From Leifsonia sp. TF02-11 (GTDB lineage Bacteria; Actinomycetota; Actinomycetes; Actinomycetales; Microbacteriaceae): a DNA stretch of 64,000 bases. Location: contig NZ_JAGEKP010000001.1 of NCBI RefSeq assembly GCF_017565305.1, positions 62,001-126,000 on the forward strand. Reading direction: 5' to 3'. Positions 48,389-57,091 of the stretch are shown here, one piece after another (within the stretch, counting starts at the first letter, position 1; each line of letters begins with the position of its first letter). The notes beneath the pieces are model-generated. The model saw only the letters and a program-made list of their open reading frames with translations. It searched no databases and was not told where the DNA came from. Both the position numbers and the translations under genes were made by a program.

Positions 48389-49280
48389 GGACGTCGACGC
48401 CTACCTGAGGCATGTCGCCATCGAGCGCGGCCTCTCGGCGAACACGGTCGCCGCGTATCGTCGCGACCTCGCGGTCTACACCTCCTGGCTCGCCGACGAG
48501 GGCGTCGACGACGTGCGCGCCGTGTCCGGCGCGACCGTGTCCGGGTACCTCGCGCACCTCGGGTCGCGCGAGGAGTCGCCGCTGACCGCGACCTCCCTCG
48601 CCCGGATGCTGTCGACCGTCCGCGGATTCCACCGGTTCCTGCTCGAGGAGGGCCGTGTGGAGGTCGATGCGGCGCGCGACGTCCGCCCTCCCAAGCTGCC
48701 GAGCACGCTGCCGAAGGCGATCAGCGTCGACCAGGTCGCCGCGCTGCTGGCGGCGACCGACGGCGACGGGCTCGACGCCCTCCGCGACAAGGCGCTGCTG
48801 GAGCTGATGTACGCGACCGGCGCGCGCGTCAGCGAGGCCGTCGGGCTGAACGTGGACGACGTCATCGACGCCGACGTCGTGCGGCTCACCGGCAAGGGCG
48901 CGAAACAACGCATCGTGCCTCTCGGCAGCTTCGCCCAGGAAGCCGTCGCCGCCTACCTCGTCCGGGCACGTCCCGTGCTCTCGACGCGCGGCCGGGCGAC
49001 ACCGGCGTTGTTCCTCGGCATGCGCGGCGCGCGGCTGTCGCGGCAGAACGTCTGGCTGATCATCCGGGCGGCCGCCGAACGCTCGAAACTCGGCATCGAG
49101 ATCTCGCCGCACACCCTCCGGCACTCGTTCGCGACCCACCTCCTCGCCGGCGGGGCGGACGTGCGCGTGGTGCAGGAACTGCTGGGCCACTCGTCGGTGG
49201 CGACGACGCAGATCTACACCCTGGTGACGGCGGACGCGCTGCGCGACGTGTACGTCACGGCTCACCCGCGGGCGCGGTAG
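48375..49280 (+). CDS. xerD: Tyrosine recombinase XerD
   Basis: The 301-residue recombinase resolves chromosome dimers at dif with XerC. The N-terminal SAM-like domain (LRHVAIERGLSANTVAAYRR) is followed by the catalytic domain. Catalytic residues are visible: Arg in YATGARVSEAVGL, His and Arg in HTLRHSFATHLLAGG, His in LLGHSSVATTQIY and nucleophile Tyr at residue 281. Length and its place before parA and scpA support XerD rather than a phage integrase. Its last codons overlap a 14-bp repeat seen again at 52110. Confidence 0.93.
   Translation: MTLAADVDAYLRHVAIERGLSANTVAAYRRDLAVYTSWLADEGVDDVRAVSGATVSGYLAHLGSREESPLTATSLARMLSTVRGFHRFLLEEGRVEVDAARDVRPPKLPSTLPKAISVDQVAALLAATDGDGLDALRDKALLELMYATGARVSEAVGLNVDDVIDADVVRLTGKGAKQRIVPLGSFAQEAVAAYLVRARPVLSTRGRATPALFLGMRGARLSRQNVWLIIRAAAERSKLGIEISPHTLRHSFATHLLAGGADVRVVQELLGHSSVATTQIYTLVTADALRDVYVTAHPRAR
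49265..49278 (+). repeat. Direct repeat DR1, CCCGCGGGCGCGGT
   Basis: This exact 14-bp string forms the end of xerD just before its stop. The same string occurs at the end of the helicase-nuclease gene. Confidence 0.75.
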
Positions 49281-49302
49281 ACAAGTCGTTCTGTTTCTTC
49301 AC

Positions 49303-49308
49303 TAAGAT
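49303..49308 (+). promoter_or_regulatory. -10 box TAAGAT of the helicase-nuclease gene
   Basis: TAAGAT lies in the AT-rich 61-bp gap after xerD. A leader of about 28 nt with GGAGG would result, so this gene is probably transcribed on its own. Confidence 0.45.
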
Positions 49309-49341
49309 GTAAGGCGCTAGACGCTATGCATCGGAGGATTG

Positions 49342-52125
49342 ATGATCGACGCCCGTCAATACGCGGTTCTGATTCGCGACAAAGGAACGGGGGTGTGGCA
49401 GAACGAGACCGCGAAGGTGAAGCGTGTCGAGTTCGAGGGCGCCAGCGGCATCGTCGAGTTCACGCGCTCGTCGAAGCTCTATACGTATCGAACTGAGAAT
49501 GTCCGCGTCGTCGGGGTGTCCGTTCGTCACCGACTGACGGAAGCCGAACGGGCGGAGATCGACGGCGCGGTCTGGAGTTCGGTCGAAGAGACCTGTGTAT
49601 TCCGGAGCGATGTGGGCTCGTGGGTGCATTTGTTCCGGTCGTCCGACGAGGGACAGAGATTCTCTGTTCGCCCGGAACACTCGGTGAGGCTCGTCGTGTC
49701 CGATGGCGTCGTCGGGTATCCCGCCGAGGTGCTGGCCGGGTGGCGGCGCCTCGTCTCGCAGCTTCCGGGAGACGATCCGATTCAGAAGCCGTTCAGCTCG
49801 CTCGAGTTCATCCATCCCGAGAGCGCACTGTCACGGCTGCTGCGCCGCGGGGATGCGCAGATGGCGTCACCGGCGGAGACGATGCTCGTTCTCCCGTTCG
49901 GCTCGAATCTCAGCCAGCGCTCAGCAGTGAAGAAGGCGCTTCGCAGCCACATCTCGGTGATCGACGGGCCACCAGGAACCGGCAAGACCCAGACGATACT
50001 CAACATCGTCGCCAACCTCGTTCTTCGCGGTTCGACCGTTGCGATCGTCTCGTCCAACAACTCTGCTGTGGACAATGTGGCAGAGAAGCTTGCGCGCGAG
50101 GGCGTGGGCTTCATCGCGGCCGAGTTGGGGAGATCGGACAAGCGCACGGAGTTCTTCGCAGCACAGTCGGATCGCGCTGATCAGGTACGTGCGTTCGTCG
50201 ACGGTCCCGATGCGGAACCTGTCGAACGCGAGGTGGTCTCTCGGTTGGATTCGATGATCGAGCGGAGTCAAGAGCGTGAGCTCACGATGTCTCTCGCCCG
50301 GCACGAGCTCGACGCCCTAGGACTCGAGTCCAAGCACTTCGAAAAGTCGCTCGGCCGCGTCGGGCTGCCGGATCTGGACGATCTGCCGTTGCTGCGAAAG
50401 TCGGCGGATACGATCCTCGATTATCTTGCTACGACCGGGATTCGAGGCGAGAGCCCGCCGCGCGGGCTCGGCCGGCTCGTCACGCGCGTAACCGACTATT
50501 TCAGGTTCGGCAAAACCGCCGGCCTCGACCCCACTGTGACAGAGACCATCCTCGCCCTGCAGCGCGCCTTCTACCAGCGGAGGTCCGAGGAGCTGAACAA
50601 GACGATCGAGGATTGCGAGCGCCAGCTCGAGGGCGAACGCTTCGCAGATCGCCTTTCCGAGCACCGAGCGCTGTCGTGGCAGGTTCTTCGCGAGGACCTT
50701 CGACGGCGCTACCGGAGCCTCGATGTCCATGCATACAGTGCAGCTCACTATCGTCAACAGATCGGCGGATTTCTGCGGGACTACCCTGTCATCCTCAGTA
50801 CCTGTCATTCGCTCCGGGCCAGCATCGGCAGTGAAGCCCTCCTCGACTACCTGATCGTGGACGAAGCGTCACAGGTCGATCTGCTCGCCGCTGCTCCCGC
50901 GCTGGCGTGCGCGAAGAACCTCATCGTCGTCGGCGATCTCAAGCAGCTGCCGCACATCGTCGCGAAGCACCTCCAGGAGTCACCGCGCGACGAGCGCCTC
51001 GGGGCGTTCGACTACCACGAGCACAGCCTTCTCTCGTCAGTGATCGAACAGTACGGGGCCGAACTGCCGCGCACACTGCTCAGAGAGCACTACAGGTGCC
51101 ACCCGGCGATCATCGGATTCAGCAATCAGAAGTTCTACGACGGTGGTCTCGTGCCGTACACCAGCTCGGGCGTCGAGGAGAACCCGCTCGTGCTCGTGCG
51201 TGCGCCGGAAGGCAACCACATGCGGGTCCATCGAGACAAGGCCCGGTCGAACCAGCGAGAGATCGACATCATCATCAACGAGGTCATCCCGAGAGTCTGC
51301 GCGGAGTTCGATCCGGAATCGATCGGGGTGACGACGCCGTACCGTCGGCAAGCCGACAAGGCGAGCGCTCAGATCATGGGCGAGATCGCGGCAGACACCG
51401 TCCACAAGTTCCAGGGTCGCGAGAAGGCCGCGGTCGTCCTGTCGACGGTCATCGACGACAGCTGGAACGGACGAAACGGCGTCTTCTTCGTCGATGATCC
51501 GAAGTTGGTCAATGTCGCGGTGTCGAGAGCGATGAAGAGATTCGTGCTCGTGACGAACAACGAGCTGCTCCCGACGAGCCGGAACCTTCGAGACCTCATC
51601 GGATACATCGAGTACCACAATCCTGACGAGCCGCGCATCGAGAGCGAGACCGTCTCCGTGTTCGATCTCCTGTATAGGCGATATTCCGAGCGGCTTCGGC
51701 CGCTCTCGAAACGCCTGAGGGAAGAACGGGACTACAAGTCCGAAGACATCATCTGGACCGTGCTTCACGACATTCTGAGGGAGGAGCGCTATGAGGGATT
51801 CTCCGTCGTACCGCAGGTTCTCCTCGCCAACATGTTCCCCGACGTGACGACTCTGACCGATCGGCAACAGTCGTACATGCGCCATCGTGCTTCCGTGGAT
51901 TTCGCCGTGTACAACCGGGTGACGAGACGGCTGGGATTCGCGATCGAAGTCGATGGATTCGCCTTCCACGAGAACAACCCGCACCAACGCGAAAGGGACG
52001 AGGTGAAGAACGCGATCTTCGCGGCTTTCGGGATTCCGCTTCTCCGGCTTGCGACGACGGAAAGCGGTGAGGAACGGCGAATTCGCGATCAGCTCGACGC
52101 GATGCTCGTCCCGCGGGCGCGGTGA
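49342..52125 (+). CDS. Superfamily 1 helicase with C-terminal DUF2726-like nuclease domain
   Basis: The 927-residue protein has all SF1 motifs of the Upf1/DNA2-like branch. These are Walker A DGPPGTGKTQTILNIVANL near 208, motif II LIVDEASQVD near 505, motif III VVGDLKQLPH, motif IV LREHYRCHPAII, motif V DTVHKFQGREKAAV and motif VI VNVAVSRAMKRFVL. A helical insertion fills residues 270-460. The C-terminus has a PD-(D/E)XK-like block (HRASVDFAV, GFAIEVDGFAFHENN, then ERDEVKNAIFAAFGIPLLRL). Such fusions are frequent in phage-defence islands, but no partner gene is present. ATG chosen for its GGAGG 4 nt upstream. Confidence 0.85.
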   Translation: MIDARQYAVLIRDKGTGVWQNETAKVKRVEFEGASGIVEFTRSSKLYTYRTENVRVVGVSVRHRLTEAERAEIDGAVWSSVEETCVFRSDVGSWVHLFRSSDEGQRFSVRPEHSVRLVVSDGVVGYPAEVLAGWRRLVSQLPGDDPIQKPFSSLEFIHPESALSRLLRRGDAQMASPAETMLVLPFGSNLSQRSAVKKALRSHISVIDGPPGTGKTQTILNIVANLVLRGSTVAIVSSNNSAVDNVAEKLAREGVGFIAAELGRSDKRTEFFAAQSDRADQVRAFVDGPDAEPVEREVVSRLDSMIERSQERELTMSLARHELDALGLESKHFEKSLGRVGLPDLDDLPLLRKSADTILDYLATTGIRGESPPRGLGRLVTRVTDYFRFGKTAGLDPTVTETILALQRAFYQRRSEELNKTIEDCERQLEGERFADRLSEHRALSWQVLREDLRRRYRSLDVHAYSAAHYRQQIGGFLRDYPVILSTCHSLRASIGSEALLDYLIVDEASQVDLLAAAPALACAKNLIVVGDLKQLPHIVAKHLQESPRDERLGAFDYHEHSLLSSVIEQYGAELPRTLLREHYRCHPAIIGFSNQKFYDGGLVPYTSSGVEENPLVLVRAPEGNHMRVHRDKARSNQREIDIIINEVIPRVCAEFDPESIGVTTPYRRQADKASAQIMGEIAADTVHKFQGREKAAVVLSTVIDDSWNGRNGVFFVDDPKLVNVAVSRAMKRFVLVTNNELLPTSRNLRDLIGYIEYHNPDEPRIESETVSVFDLLYRRYSERLRPLSKRLREERDYKSEDIIWTVLHDILREERYEGFSVVPQVLLANMFPDVTTLTDRQQSYMRHRASVDFAVYNRVTRRLGFAIEVDGFAFHENNPHQRERDEVKNAIFAAFGIPLLRLATTESGEERRIRDQLDAMLVPRAR

Positions 52126-52628
52126 CGCCCGCGCGGAGCACGTCGACGCATCCAGACCAGCACCTTGCCGTTTTCGCCCGTGACACGGACCGGCGCGAAG
52201 CCGAGCTTGTCGAGCACCCGGAACGACGGCGCGTTCCAGCTCTCGACGGTCGCCCAGAGCGTGGGGAAGCCCGCCGAGAAGGCTGCATCGGTCACGGCGG
52301 CGGCCGCCTCGGTCGCGTAGCCTGAGCCGACGTGCTCGCGCAGCAGCTCGTACGCGAGCTCGGGCTGCTCCGCGCTCGCCCGGCCGACGATCAGCCCGCA
52401 GTAACCGACGGGGACTCCCGTGTCGGCGATCTCGATCGCGTAGAGGCCGAAACCGGCGTCCTCGGCCGCAGCGCGTCGCGCGTCCAGTCGGTCCCGCTCG
52501 TCGGCGAGCGGGAGGGGTACGCGGGACGGGTCCTCGGCGATCAACCGCAGGTTCCACTCGGCGTCCCCGCCGTCGCGGAGGCGCAGGCGCAGGCGCTCTG
52601 TGGCGAGTTCGGGCGGCATCGTCGGCAC
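52089..52628 (-). CDS. GNAT N-acetyltransferase (RimJ/RimL-like)
   Basis: The 179-residue GNAT protein begins PPELATERLRLRLRDGGDAE and has YCGLIVGRASAEQPELAYEL, then REHVGSGYATEAAAAVTDAA for acetyl-CoA binding, and SWNAPSFRVLDKLGFAPVRV near the end. This pattern is the RimJ/L group acting on protein N-termini or small amines. The stop lies inside the 3' end of the convergent helicase gene, so the last dozen residues (ARGTSIASS) are read from the insertion end. The start is a GTG 6 nt after TACGCT; another GTG two codons upstream and an ATG three codons downstream are alternatives. Confidence 0.82.
   Translation of the reverse strand: MPTMPPELATERLRLRLRDGGDAEWNLRLIAEDPSRVPLPLADERDRLDARRAAAEDAGFGLYAIEIADTGVPVGYCGLIVGRASAEQPELAYELLREHVGSGYATEAAAAVTDAAFSAGFPTLWATVESWNAPSFRVLDKLGFAPVRVTGENGKVLVWMRRRAPRGRHRARGTSIASS
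52110..52123 (+). repeat. Direct repeat DR2, CCCGCGGGCGCGGT
   Basis: An exact second copy of the 14-bp xerD-end sequence spans the last codons of the helicase-nuclease gene. Both genes therefore end in PRAR. Confidence 0.75.
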
Positions 52629-52634
52629 GGGCAC

Positions 52635-52640
52635 AGCGTA
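52635..52640 (-). promoter_or_regulatory. -10 box TACGCT, leaderless promoter
   Basis: On the minus strand TACGCT ends 6 nt before the GTG chosen for the GNAT gene. Confidence 0.4.
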
Positions 52641-52690
52641 CGCCCTGGGGACCCGCCGCCGTCACGCCGACGCGGGCGCGGGCACGCGGA

Positions 52691-52696
52691 TAGGAT
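52691..52696 (+). promoter_or_regulatory. -10 box TAGGAT, leaderless promoter of parA-scpAB
   Basis: TAGGAT ends 8 nt before a GTG and only 2 nt before an upstream in-frame ATG. The GTG is therefore the likelier start. Confidence 0.45.
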
Positions 52697-52704
52697 GGAT
52701 GCCA

Positions 52705-53655
52705 GTGAACGGGTCGGAAACGGCCGCCGAGCGACAGAGGACGAGGAACAGCCAGGTGACGCGCAACGACGAGGTCAGGACGGAGCTTCCGGGCATGGAC
52801 ACCGCAGCCCTCGGCGCACCGCTCGGACCGACCGGACGGCCGCTGCGGGCGTTCCCGGCGCCGGCCGAGCTCACCCAGCACGGGCCCGCCAAGATCGTCG
52901 CGCTGTGCAACCAGAAGGGCGGGGTCGGCAAGACCACGACCTCCATCAACCTCGGTGCGGCGCTGGCGGAGTACGGCCGTCGCGTGCTAGCGATCGACTT
53001 CGACCCGCAGGGCGCGCTGTCCGCCGGGCTCGGAGCGCAGACCCACGATGTCACGACCATCTACGACCTGCTGCTGAACAGGCACGCCGACGTGCAGGAG
53101 GCCATCCAGTCCACGGGCGTCGCGGGGCTCGACATCATCCCGGCCAACATCGACCTGTCGGCCGCCGAGGTGCACCTGGTCAACGAGGTGGCGCGCGAGC
53201 AGATCCTCGCCGGCGTGCTGCGCAAGGTGTCAGGCGACTACGACGTCATCCTGATCGACTGCCAGCCGTCGCTCGGCATCCTCACCGTCAACGCGCTGAC
53301 CGCCAGCCACGGCGTGCTCATCCCGCTCGAGTGCGAGTACTTCGCGCTGCGCGGCGTCGCCCTCCTCATCGAGACCATCGACAAGGTGCGCGAGCGGCTC
53401 AACCCGGCCATCGAGCTCGACGGCATCCTCGCCACGATGTACGACTCCCGCACGCTGCACTCGCGCGAGGTGCTGGAGCGCGTCGTCGACGCCTTCGGCG
53501 ACCGGGTGCTGGAGACGGTGATCTCGCGCACGGTGAAGTTCCCGGACGCGTCGGTCGCGGCCACCCCGATCACGCAGTTCGCGCCGGAGCACCAGGCGGC
53601 GGAGGCCTACCGCCAGCTGGCGAGGGAACTGATCTTCCGTGGCGCCGTCGCCTGA
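52705..53655 (+). CDS. ParA-family chromosome-partitioning ATPase
   Basis: The 316-residue ATPase has the deviant Walker A KGGVGKTTTSINLGAALAEY near residue 70, Walker A' IDFDPQGALSAGLG and Walker B YDVILIDCQPSLGILTVNAL. A 60-residue N-terminal extension is Ala/Pro-rich. It lies directly before scpA and scpB, the usual place of the second (Soj-like) ParA in actinobacteria. No parB or parS is adjacent. It overlaps scpA by 17 nt. Confidence 0.9.
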   Translation: MNGSETAAERQRTRNSQVTRNDEVRTELPGMDTAALGAPLGPTGRPLRAFPAPAELTQHGPAKIVALCNQKGGVGKTTTSINLGAALAEYGRRVLAIDFDPQGALSAGLGAQTHDVTTIYDLLLNRHADVQEAIQSTGVAGLDIIPANIDLSAAEVHLVNEVAREQILAGVLRKVSGDYDVILIDCQPSLGILTVNALTASHGVLIPLECEYFALRGVALLIETIDKVRERLNPAIELDGILATMYDSRTLHSREVLERVVDAFGDRVLETVISRTVKFPDASVAATPITQFAPEHQAAEAYRQLARELIFRGAVA

Positions 53656-54526
53656 AGACTCCACGAGTGCGGTGACCCCGAAGGGCACGTCGTCGTCGCT
53701 TTCGGAGGCCGAGAGCGACAACAAGGTGCCCCTCGCGGAGGCCGACAGCGGGTTTCGCGTGGCGGTGGGCGATTTCGAGGGGCCCTTCGACCTGCTGCTG
53801 TCGCTGATCAGCAAGCACGAGCTCGACATCACCGAGATCTCGCTGAGCCGGGTCACCGACGAGTTCATCGCGTACCTGCGCCAGCTCGACGCCGACCAGA
53901 GCCTCGACGAGGCGAGTGAGTTCCTGCTCGTCGCCGCGACCCTCCTCGACCTCAAGATCGCCGGGCTGCTGCCGCAGGGCGAGCTCGTCGACGCGGAAGA
54001 CGTCGCCCTGCTGGAGGCGCGCGACCTGCTGTTCGCGCGCCTGCTGCAGTACCGTGCGTTCAAGGAGGCGTCCGCGTGGTTCTCTGCGCAGCTGGACACC
54101 GAGTCGTCACGGCATGCGCGCACCGTGCGCCTGGAGGACAAGTACCGCCAGCGCACGCCCGAACTGGTCTGGACGCTCACCGCCGACGACTTCGCCGCCC
54201 TCGCGACACTGGCGATGACGCCGCGCGAGATCCCCGTCGTGGGACTCGACCACCTGCACGCGCCGCTCGTGAGCATCCGCGAGCAGGCTGCCGTGGTGGT
54301 CGGGATGCTGCGCAGCGGCGACCAGCTGTCGTTCCGGCAGCTCGTCGCCGGAGCCGAGCAGAAGGGCGTCGTGATCGCGCGGTTCCTCGCCGTGCTGGAG
54401 CTGTACCGGCACGCGGCCATCGCATTCGAGCAGCTCGAGCCGCTGGGCGAGCTGACGTTGCGCTGGACGGCCGAGCACTGGTCGGAGGAGAACCTGTCGA
54501 ACCTGGGAGCGGACTATGACGGTTGA
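53639..54526 (+). CDS. scpA: Segregation and condensation protein A
   Basis: The 295-residue kleisin subunit of the SMC condensin has the N-terminal block FRVAVGDFEGPFDLLLSLIS then KHELDITEISLSRVTDEF, and DEASEFLLVAATLLDLKIAG. A C-terminal winged helix (VIARFLAVLELYRHAAIAFE) binds the SMC head. The first 40 residues are Ser/Glu-rich and unstructured. The GTG start lies inside parA. scpB overlaps its end. Confidence 0.93.
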   Translation: MAPSPEDSTSAVTPKGTSSSLSEAESDNKVPLAEADSGFRVAVGDFEGPFDLLLSLISKHELDITEISLSRVTDEFIAYLRQLDADQSLDEASEFLLVAATLLDLKIAGLLPQGELVDAEDVALLEARDLLFARLLQYRAFKEASAWFSAQLDTESSRHARTVRLEDKYRQRTPELVWTLTADDFAALATLAMTPREIPVVGLDHLHAPLVSIREQAAVVVGMLRSGDQLSFRQLVAGAEQKGVVIARFLAVLELYRHAAIAFEQLEPLGELTLRWTAEHWSEENLSNLGADYDG

Positions 54527-55130
54527 CGGAACCGAGCTGGAGACCGAGCCGGCAGTCGTGGAGGACGCGCACGTCGAGCGCGCCCTGGAGGCCATCCTGA
54601 TGGTGGCCGACGAGCCGATGAGCGTCGTCACGCTGGCGACGGCGGTCGGCGCGCCGGTGACGCGCGTGCGGGCGGCGATCGACGCGCTCGTCGCCGACTA
54701 CGACGGCGAAGCGGACGCCGAGGGGAGGCCGGGCCTGCGTCGCGGCTTCGAGCTGCGGGAGGTGGGCGGCGGCTGGCGCGTCTACGTGCGGCCCGAGTTC
54801 GACGCGGTCGTCTCCGGCTACGTCCTGCAGCAGAACCCGACCCGGCTGTCGCAGGCGGCGCTCGAGACGCTCGCCGTGATCGCCTACAAGCAGCCGATCA
54901 GCCGCGGGGCGATCGCCTCCATCCGCGCCGTCAACGTCGACTCCGTGGTGCGCACGCTGCTCGGACGCGGCCTGATCACCGAGCTCTTCACCGACAGCGA
55001 GACCGGCGCGATCAACTACGGGACGACCGACTTGCTGCTCACGCAGCTGGGCATCAACTCGATCGAGGAGCTGCCGAAGATCTCCCCGCTGCTGGCGGAC
55101 GGCGCAGACGGGTTCGACGATGTCCGGTAA
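54516..55130 (+). CDS. scpB: Segregation and condensation protein B
   Basis: The 204-residue protein consists of two winged helices: VERALEAILMVADEPMSVVT at the start, and RLSQAALETLAVIAYKQPIS then RGAIASIRAVNVDSVVRTLL in the second half. It dimerises and binds the ScpA linker in the condensin complex. The C-terminal extension after INSIEELPKISPLL is short. It overlaps scpA by 11 nt and rluB by 11 nt. Confidence 0.94.
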   Translation: MTVDGTELETEPAVVEDAHVERALEAILMVADEPMSVVTLATAVGAPVTRVRAAIDALVADYDGEADAEGRPGLRRGFELREVGGGWRVYVRPEFDAVVSGYVLQQNPTRLSQAALETLAVIAYKQPISRGAIASIRAVNVDSVVRTLLGRGLITELFTDSETGAINYGTTDLLLTQLGINSIEELPKISPLLADGADGFDDVR

Positions 55131-55881
55131 CGCGGGAGCAGGAGAGGCGGCGCAGGGCGAGCGCCTGCAGAAGGTGATGGCGGCGGCCGGGGTCGCCTCC
55201 CGGCGGGTGTCCGAGGACATGATCGTGGCCGGCAGGGTCACCGTGAACGGCCAGGTGGTGACCGAGCTGGGCCGGCGCGTCGACCCGTCGACCGACCGTG
55301 TCGCCGTCGACGGCACCGCCGTGCAGCTCGACACCTCCCGTCGCTACGTCATGCTCAACAAGCCGGTGGGCGTGGTGAGCTCGATGCGCGACGAGCAGGG
55401 CCGTCCCGACCTCACCCGGTTCACGGCCGACTACCCCGAGCGGCTGTTCAACGTCGGCCGACTGGACGCCGAGACGTCCGGGCTGCTCATCCTCACCAAT
55501 GACGGCGAGCTCGCCCACGTGCTCGCCCATCCCAGCTTCGGGGTCACGAAGACCTACATCGCGCGGGTGCGCGGCACGGTCACGCCGCAGACCATCGGAC
55601 GACTGACGAAGGGCGTCGAACTGGAGGACGGGCCGATCGCGGCCGACAAGGCGCGCCTGCTGCAGTCGCGTTCGGGAGGCGGCGACAGCCTCGTGGAGCT
55701 CACCCTGCACTCGGGGCGCAACCGGATCGTCCGCCGGATGATGGCGGAGGTCGGCCACCCGGTGATCGAGCTCGTCCGGCGGCAGTTCGGCCCACTGCAC
55801 CTCGGCACGCTGAAGGTCGGCGCCATGCGCGACCTGACGAAGGACGAGCTCGGGGCTCTGCTGACGATCTCGCGGCAATAG
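55120..55881 (+). CDS. rluB: RluB-type ribosomal large-subunit pseudouridine synthase
   Basis: The 253-residue enzyme has an N-terminal S4 domain (RLQKVMAAAGVASRRVSEDM) and the RsuA/RluB core. Catalytic Asp lies in FNVGRLDAETSGLLILTNDG, and YVMLNKPVGVVSS and NRIVRRMMAEVGHPVIELVR are typical. It modifies U in 23S rRNA. Placement between scpB and cmk is the usual one in Gram-positive genomes. Confidence 0.93.
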   Translation: MSGNAGAGEAAQGERLQKVMAAAGVASRRVSEDMIVAGRVTVNGQVVTELGRRVDPSTDRVAVDGTAVQLDTSRRYVMLNKPVGVVSSMRDEQGRPDLTRFTADYPERLFNVGRLDAETSGLLILTNDGELAHVLAHPSFGVTKTYIARVRGTVTPQTIGRLTKGVELEDGPIAADKARLLQSRSGGGDSLVELTLHSGRNRIVRRMMAEVGHPVIELVRRQFGPLHLGTLKVGAMRDLTKDELGALLTISRQ

Positions 55882-55902
55882 GGCAGGAGTTGGCTGCCGG
55901 TT

Positions 55903-55930
55903 TCTCCTGTCTCAGCGCTGCGACAGGAGA
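55903..55930 (+). terminator. Hairpin after rluB
   Basis: A perfect 9-bp stem (TCTCCTGTC with GACAGGAGA) closes a 10-nt loop, 21 nt after the rluB stop. A further ATCTCCTGTG lies at 55951-55960. It may terminate the parA-rluB transcript before the tyrA promoter. Confidence 0.5.
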
Positions 55931-55990
55931 TCTCGGCGCGTGCCAGGCCGGATCTCCTGTGCGGGGCGGGGGCGCGGTGCGGGCACTGAC

Positions 55991-55996
55991 TAAGGT
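55991..55996 (+). promoter_or_regulatory. -10 box TAAGGT, leaderless promoter of tyrA
   Basis: TAAGGT ends 6 nt before the GTG of tyrA and would also serve cmk and der. Confidence 0.5.
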
Positions 55997-56002
55997 GGAT
56001 TC

Positions 56003-57091
56003 GTGAATGAATCCGCCTCCCGCCTGGCCGGACCGGTCCGCGTCGTCGGGGCCGGGCTGCTCGGGGCGTCCGTCGGGCTCGGGCTGCGCGCCCGCGGTGT
56101 CGACGTCCTGCTCGCCGACGCCTCGCCCGCCCACCTGCGGCTGGCCGCCGACTACGGCGCGGGGCGACCGGACGACGGGGGAGCGGAGCCGGCGCTGATC
56201 GTGGTCGCCGTGCCGCCGGACCTGGTGTCGCGCGTCGTCGCGGACGAGCTCGCCGCCCATCCCGCGGCGGTCGTCACCGACGTCGCCAGCGTGAAGGGCG
56301 CGCCCCTCGCCGAACTCCAGGAGGCCGGCCTCGACCTCTCCCGGTACGTGGGATCGCACCCGCTCGCCGGCCGGGAGCGCGGCGGCCCGAGCGCCGCGCG
56401 CGCCGACCTGTTCATCGGGCGCCCGTGGGTGGTGTCCGCCCGGCCGGAGAACCCGCGCTCGGCGGTCAACCTCGTGGAGGCGCTCATCCTCGACCTCGGC
56501 GCCACGCCCATCGAGATGGCCGCGGCCGACCACGACGCCGCCGTCGCCCTCGTCTCGCACACCCCGCAGATCGTGTCGTCGCTGATGGCCAAGCGGCTCG
56601 CCGACTCCACCGACGCCGCGCTCGGTCTCGCGGGCCAGGGGGTCCGCGATGTGACCCGTATCGCGGCGAGCGAGCCGGAGCTGTGGGTGCAGATCCTCGG
56701 CGCCAACGCACCGGCGATCGTGCAGATCCTCCGCGCCTACCGCGACGACCTCGACCAGGTGCTCTCCGCTCTCGAGGACGTCGACGCCGCCGGTTCGCGC
56801 CGCGCCATCGCCGAGGAGATCGCCGGCGGCAATGTGGGCGTCGCGCGCCTCCCCGGCAAGCACGGCCAGGACAAGCGCTTCCGGAGCCTGATCGTCATGG
56901 TCGACGACCGGCCTGGGGAGCTGGCGAGACTGCTCGCCGAGCTCGGCGAGCTCGACGTGAACCTGGAGGACCTCCGCCTGGAGCACTCCCCGGGCGCCGC
57001 GTTCGGCCTGGCCGAGATCGCCGTGCTCCCCGAGGTGTGGCAGCGCACCGTGACCGACCTGACCGACCGCGGCTGGAGGCTCGCAGGATGA
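56003..57091 (+). CDS. tyrA: Prephenate dehydrogenase
   Basis: The 362-residue enzyme converts prephenate to 4-hydroxyphenylpyruvate in tyrosine synthesis. The NAD loop [20 protein letters not shown] starts at about residue 13. [15 protein letters not shown] and [20 protein letters not shown] carry catalytic and substrate residues. [20 protein letters not shown] follows. The C-terminus has an ACT-like regulatory domain ([20 protein letters not shown]), which may bind tyrosine. It overlaps cmk by 4 nt. Confidence 0.93.
   Translation: MNESASRLAGPVRVVGAGLLGASVGLGLRARGVDVLLADASPAHLRLAADYGAGRPDDGGAEPALIVVAVPPDLVSRVVADELAAHPAAVVTDVASVKGAPLAELQEAGLDLSRYVGSHPLAGRERGGPSAARADLFIGRPWVVSARPENPRSAVNLVEALILDLGATPIEMAAADHDAAVALVSHTPQIVSSLMAKRLADSTDAALGLAGQGVRDVTRIAASEPELWVQILGANAPAIVQILRAYRDDLDQVLSALEDVDAAGSRRAIAEEIAGGNVGVARLPGKHGQDKRFRSLIVMVDDRPGELARLLAELGELDVNLEDLRLEHSPGAAFGLAEIAVLPEVWQRTVTDLTDRGWRLAG

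Larger units (their letters stand above)
49279..52123 (+). mobile_element. Candidate inserted single-gene cassette at the 3' end of xerD
   Basis: The segment starts right after the first CCCGCGGGCGCGGT and ends with the second copy. It interrupts the conserved xerD-parA order. Its first 60 bp and much of the coding sequence are visibly richer in A and T than the neighbours. It holds its own promoter-like box and one gene. No transposase, integrase or terminal inverted repeat is visible. Insertion with a 14-bp duplication is inferred. Confidence 0.45.

Noticed and set aside
48375-49280. Phage integrase next to the inserted helicase
   Set aside because: Length, sequence and the position before parA-scpAB fit housekeeping XerD. 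It lies outside the repeat-bounded segment.
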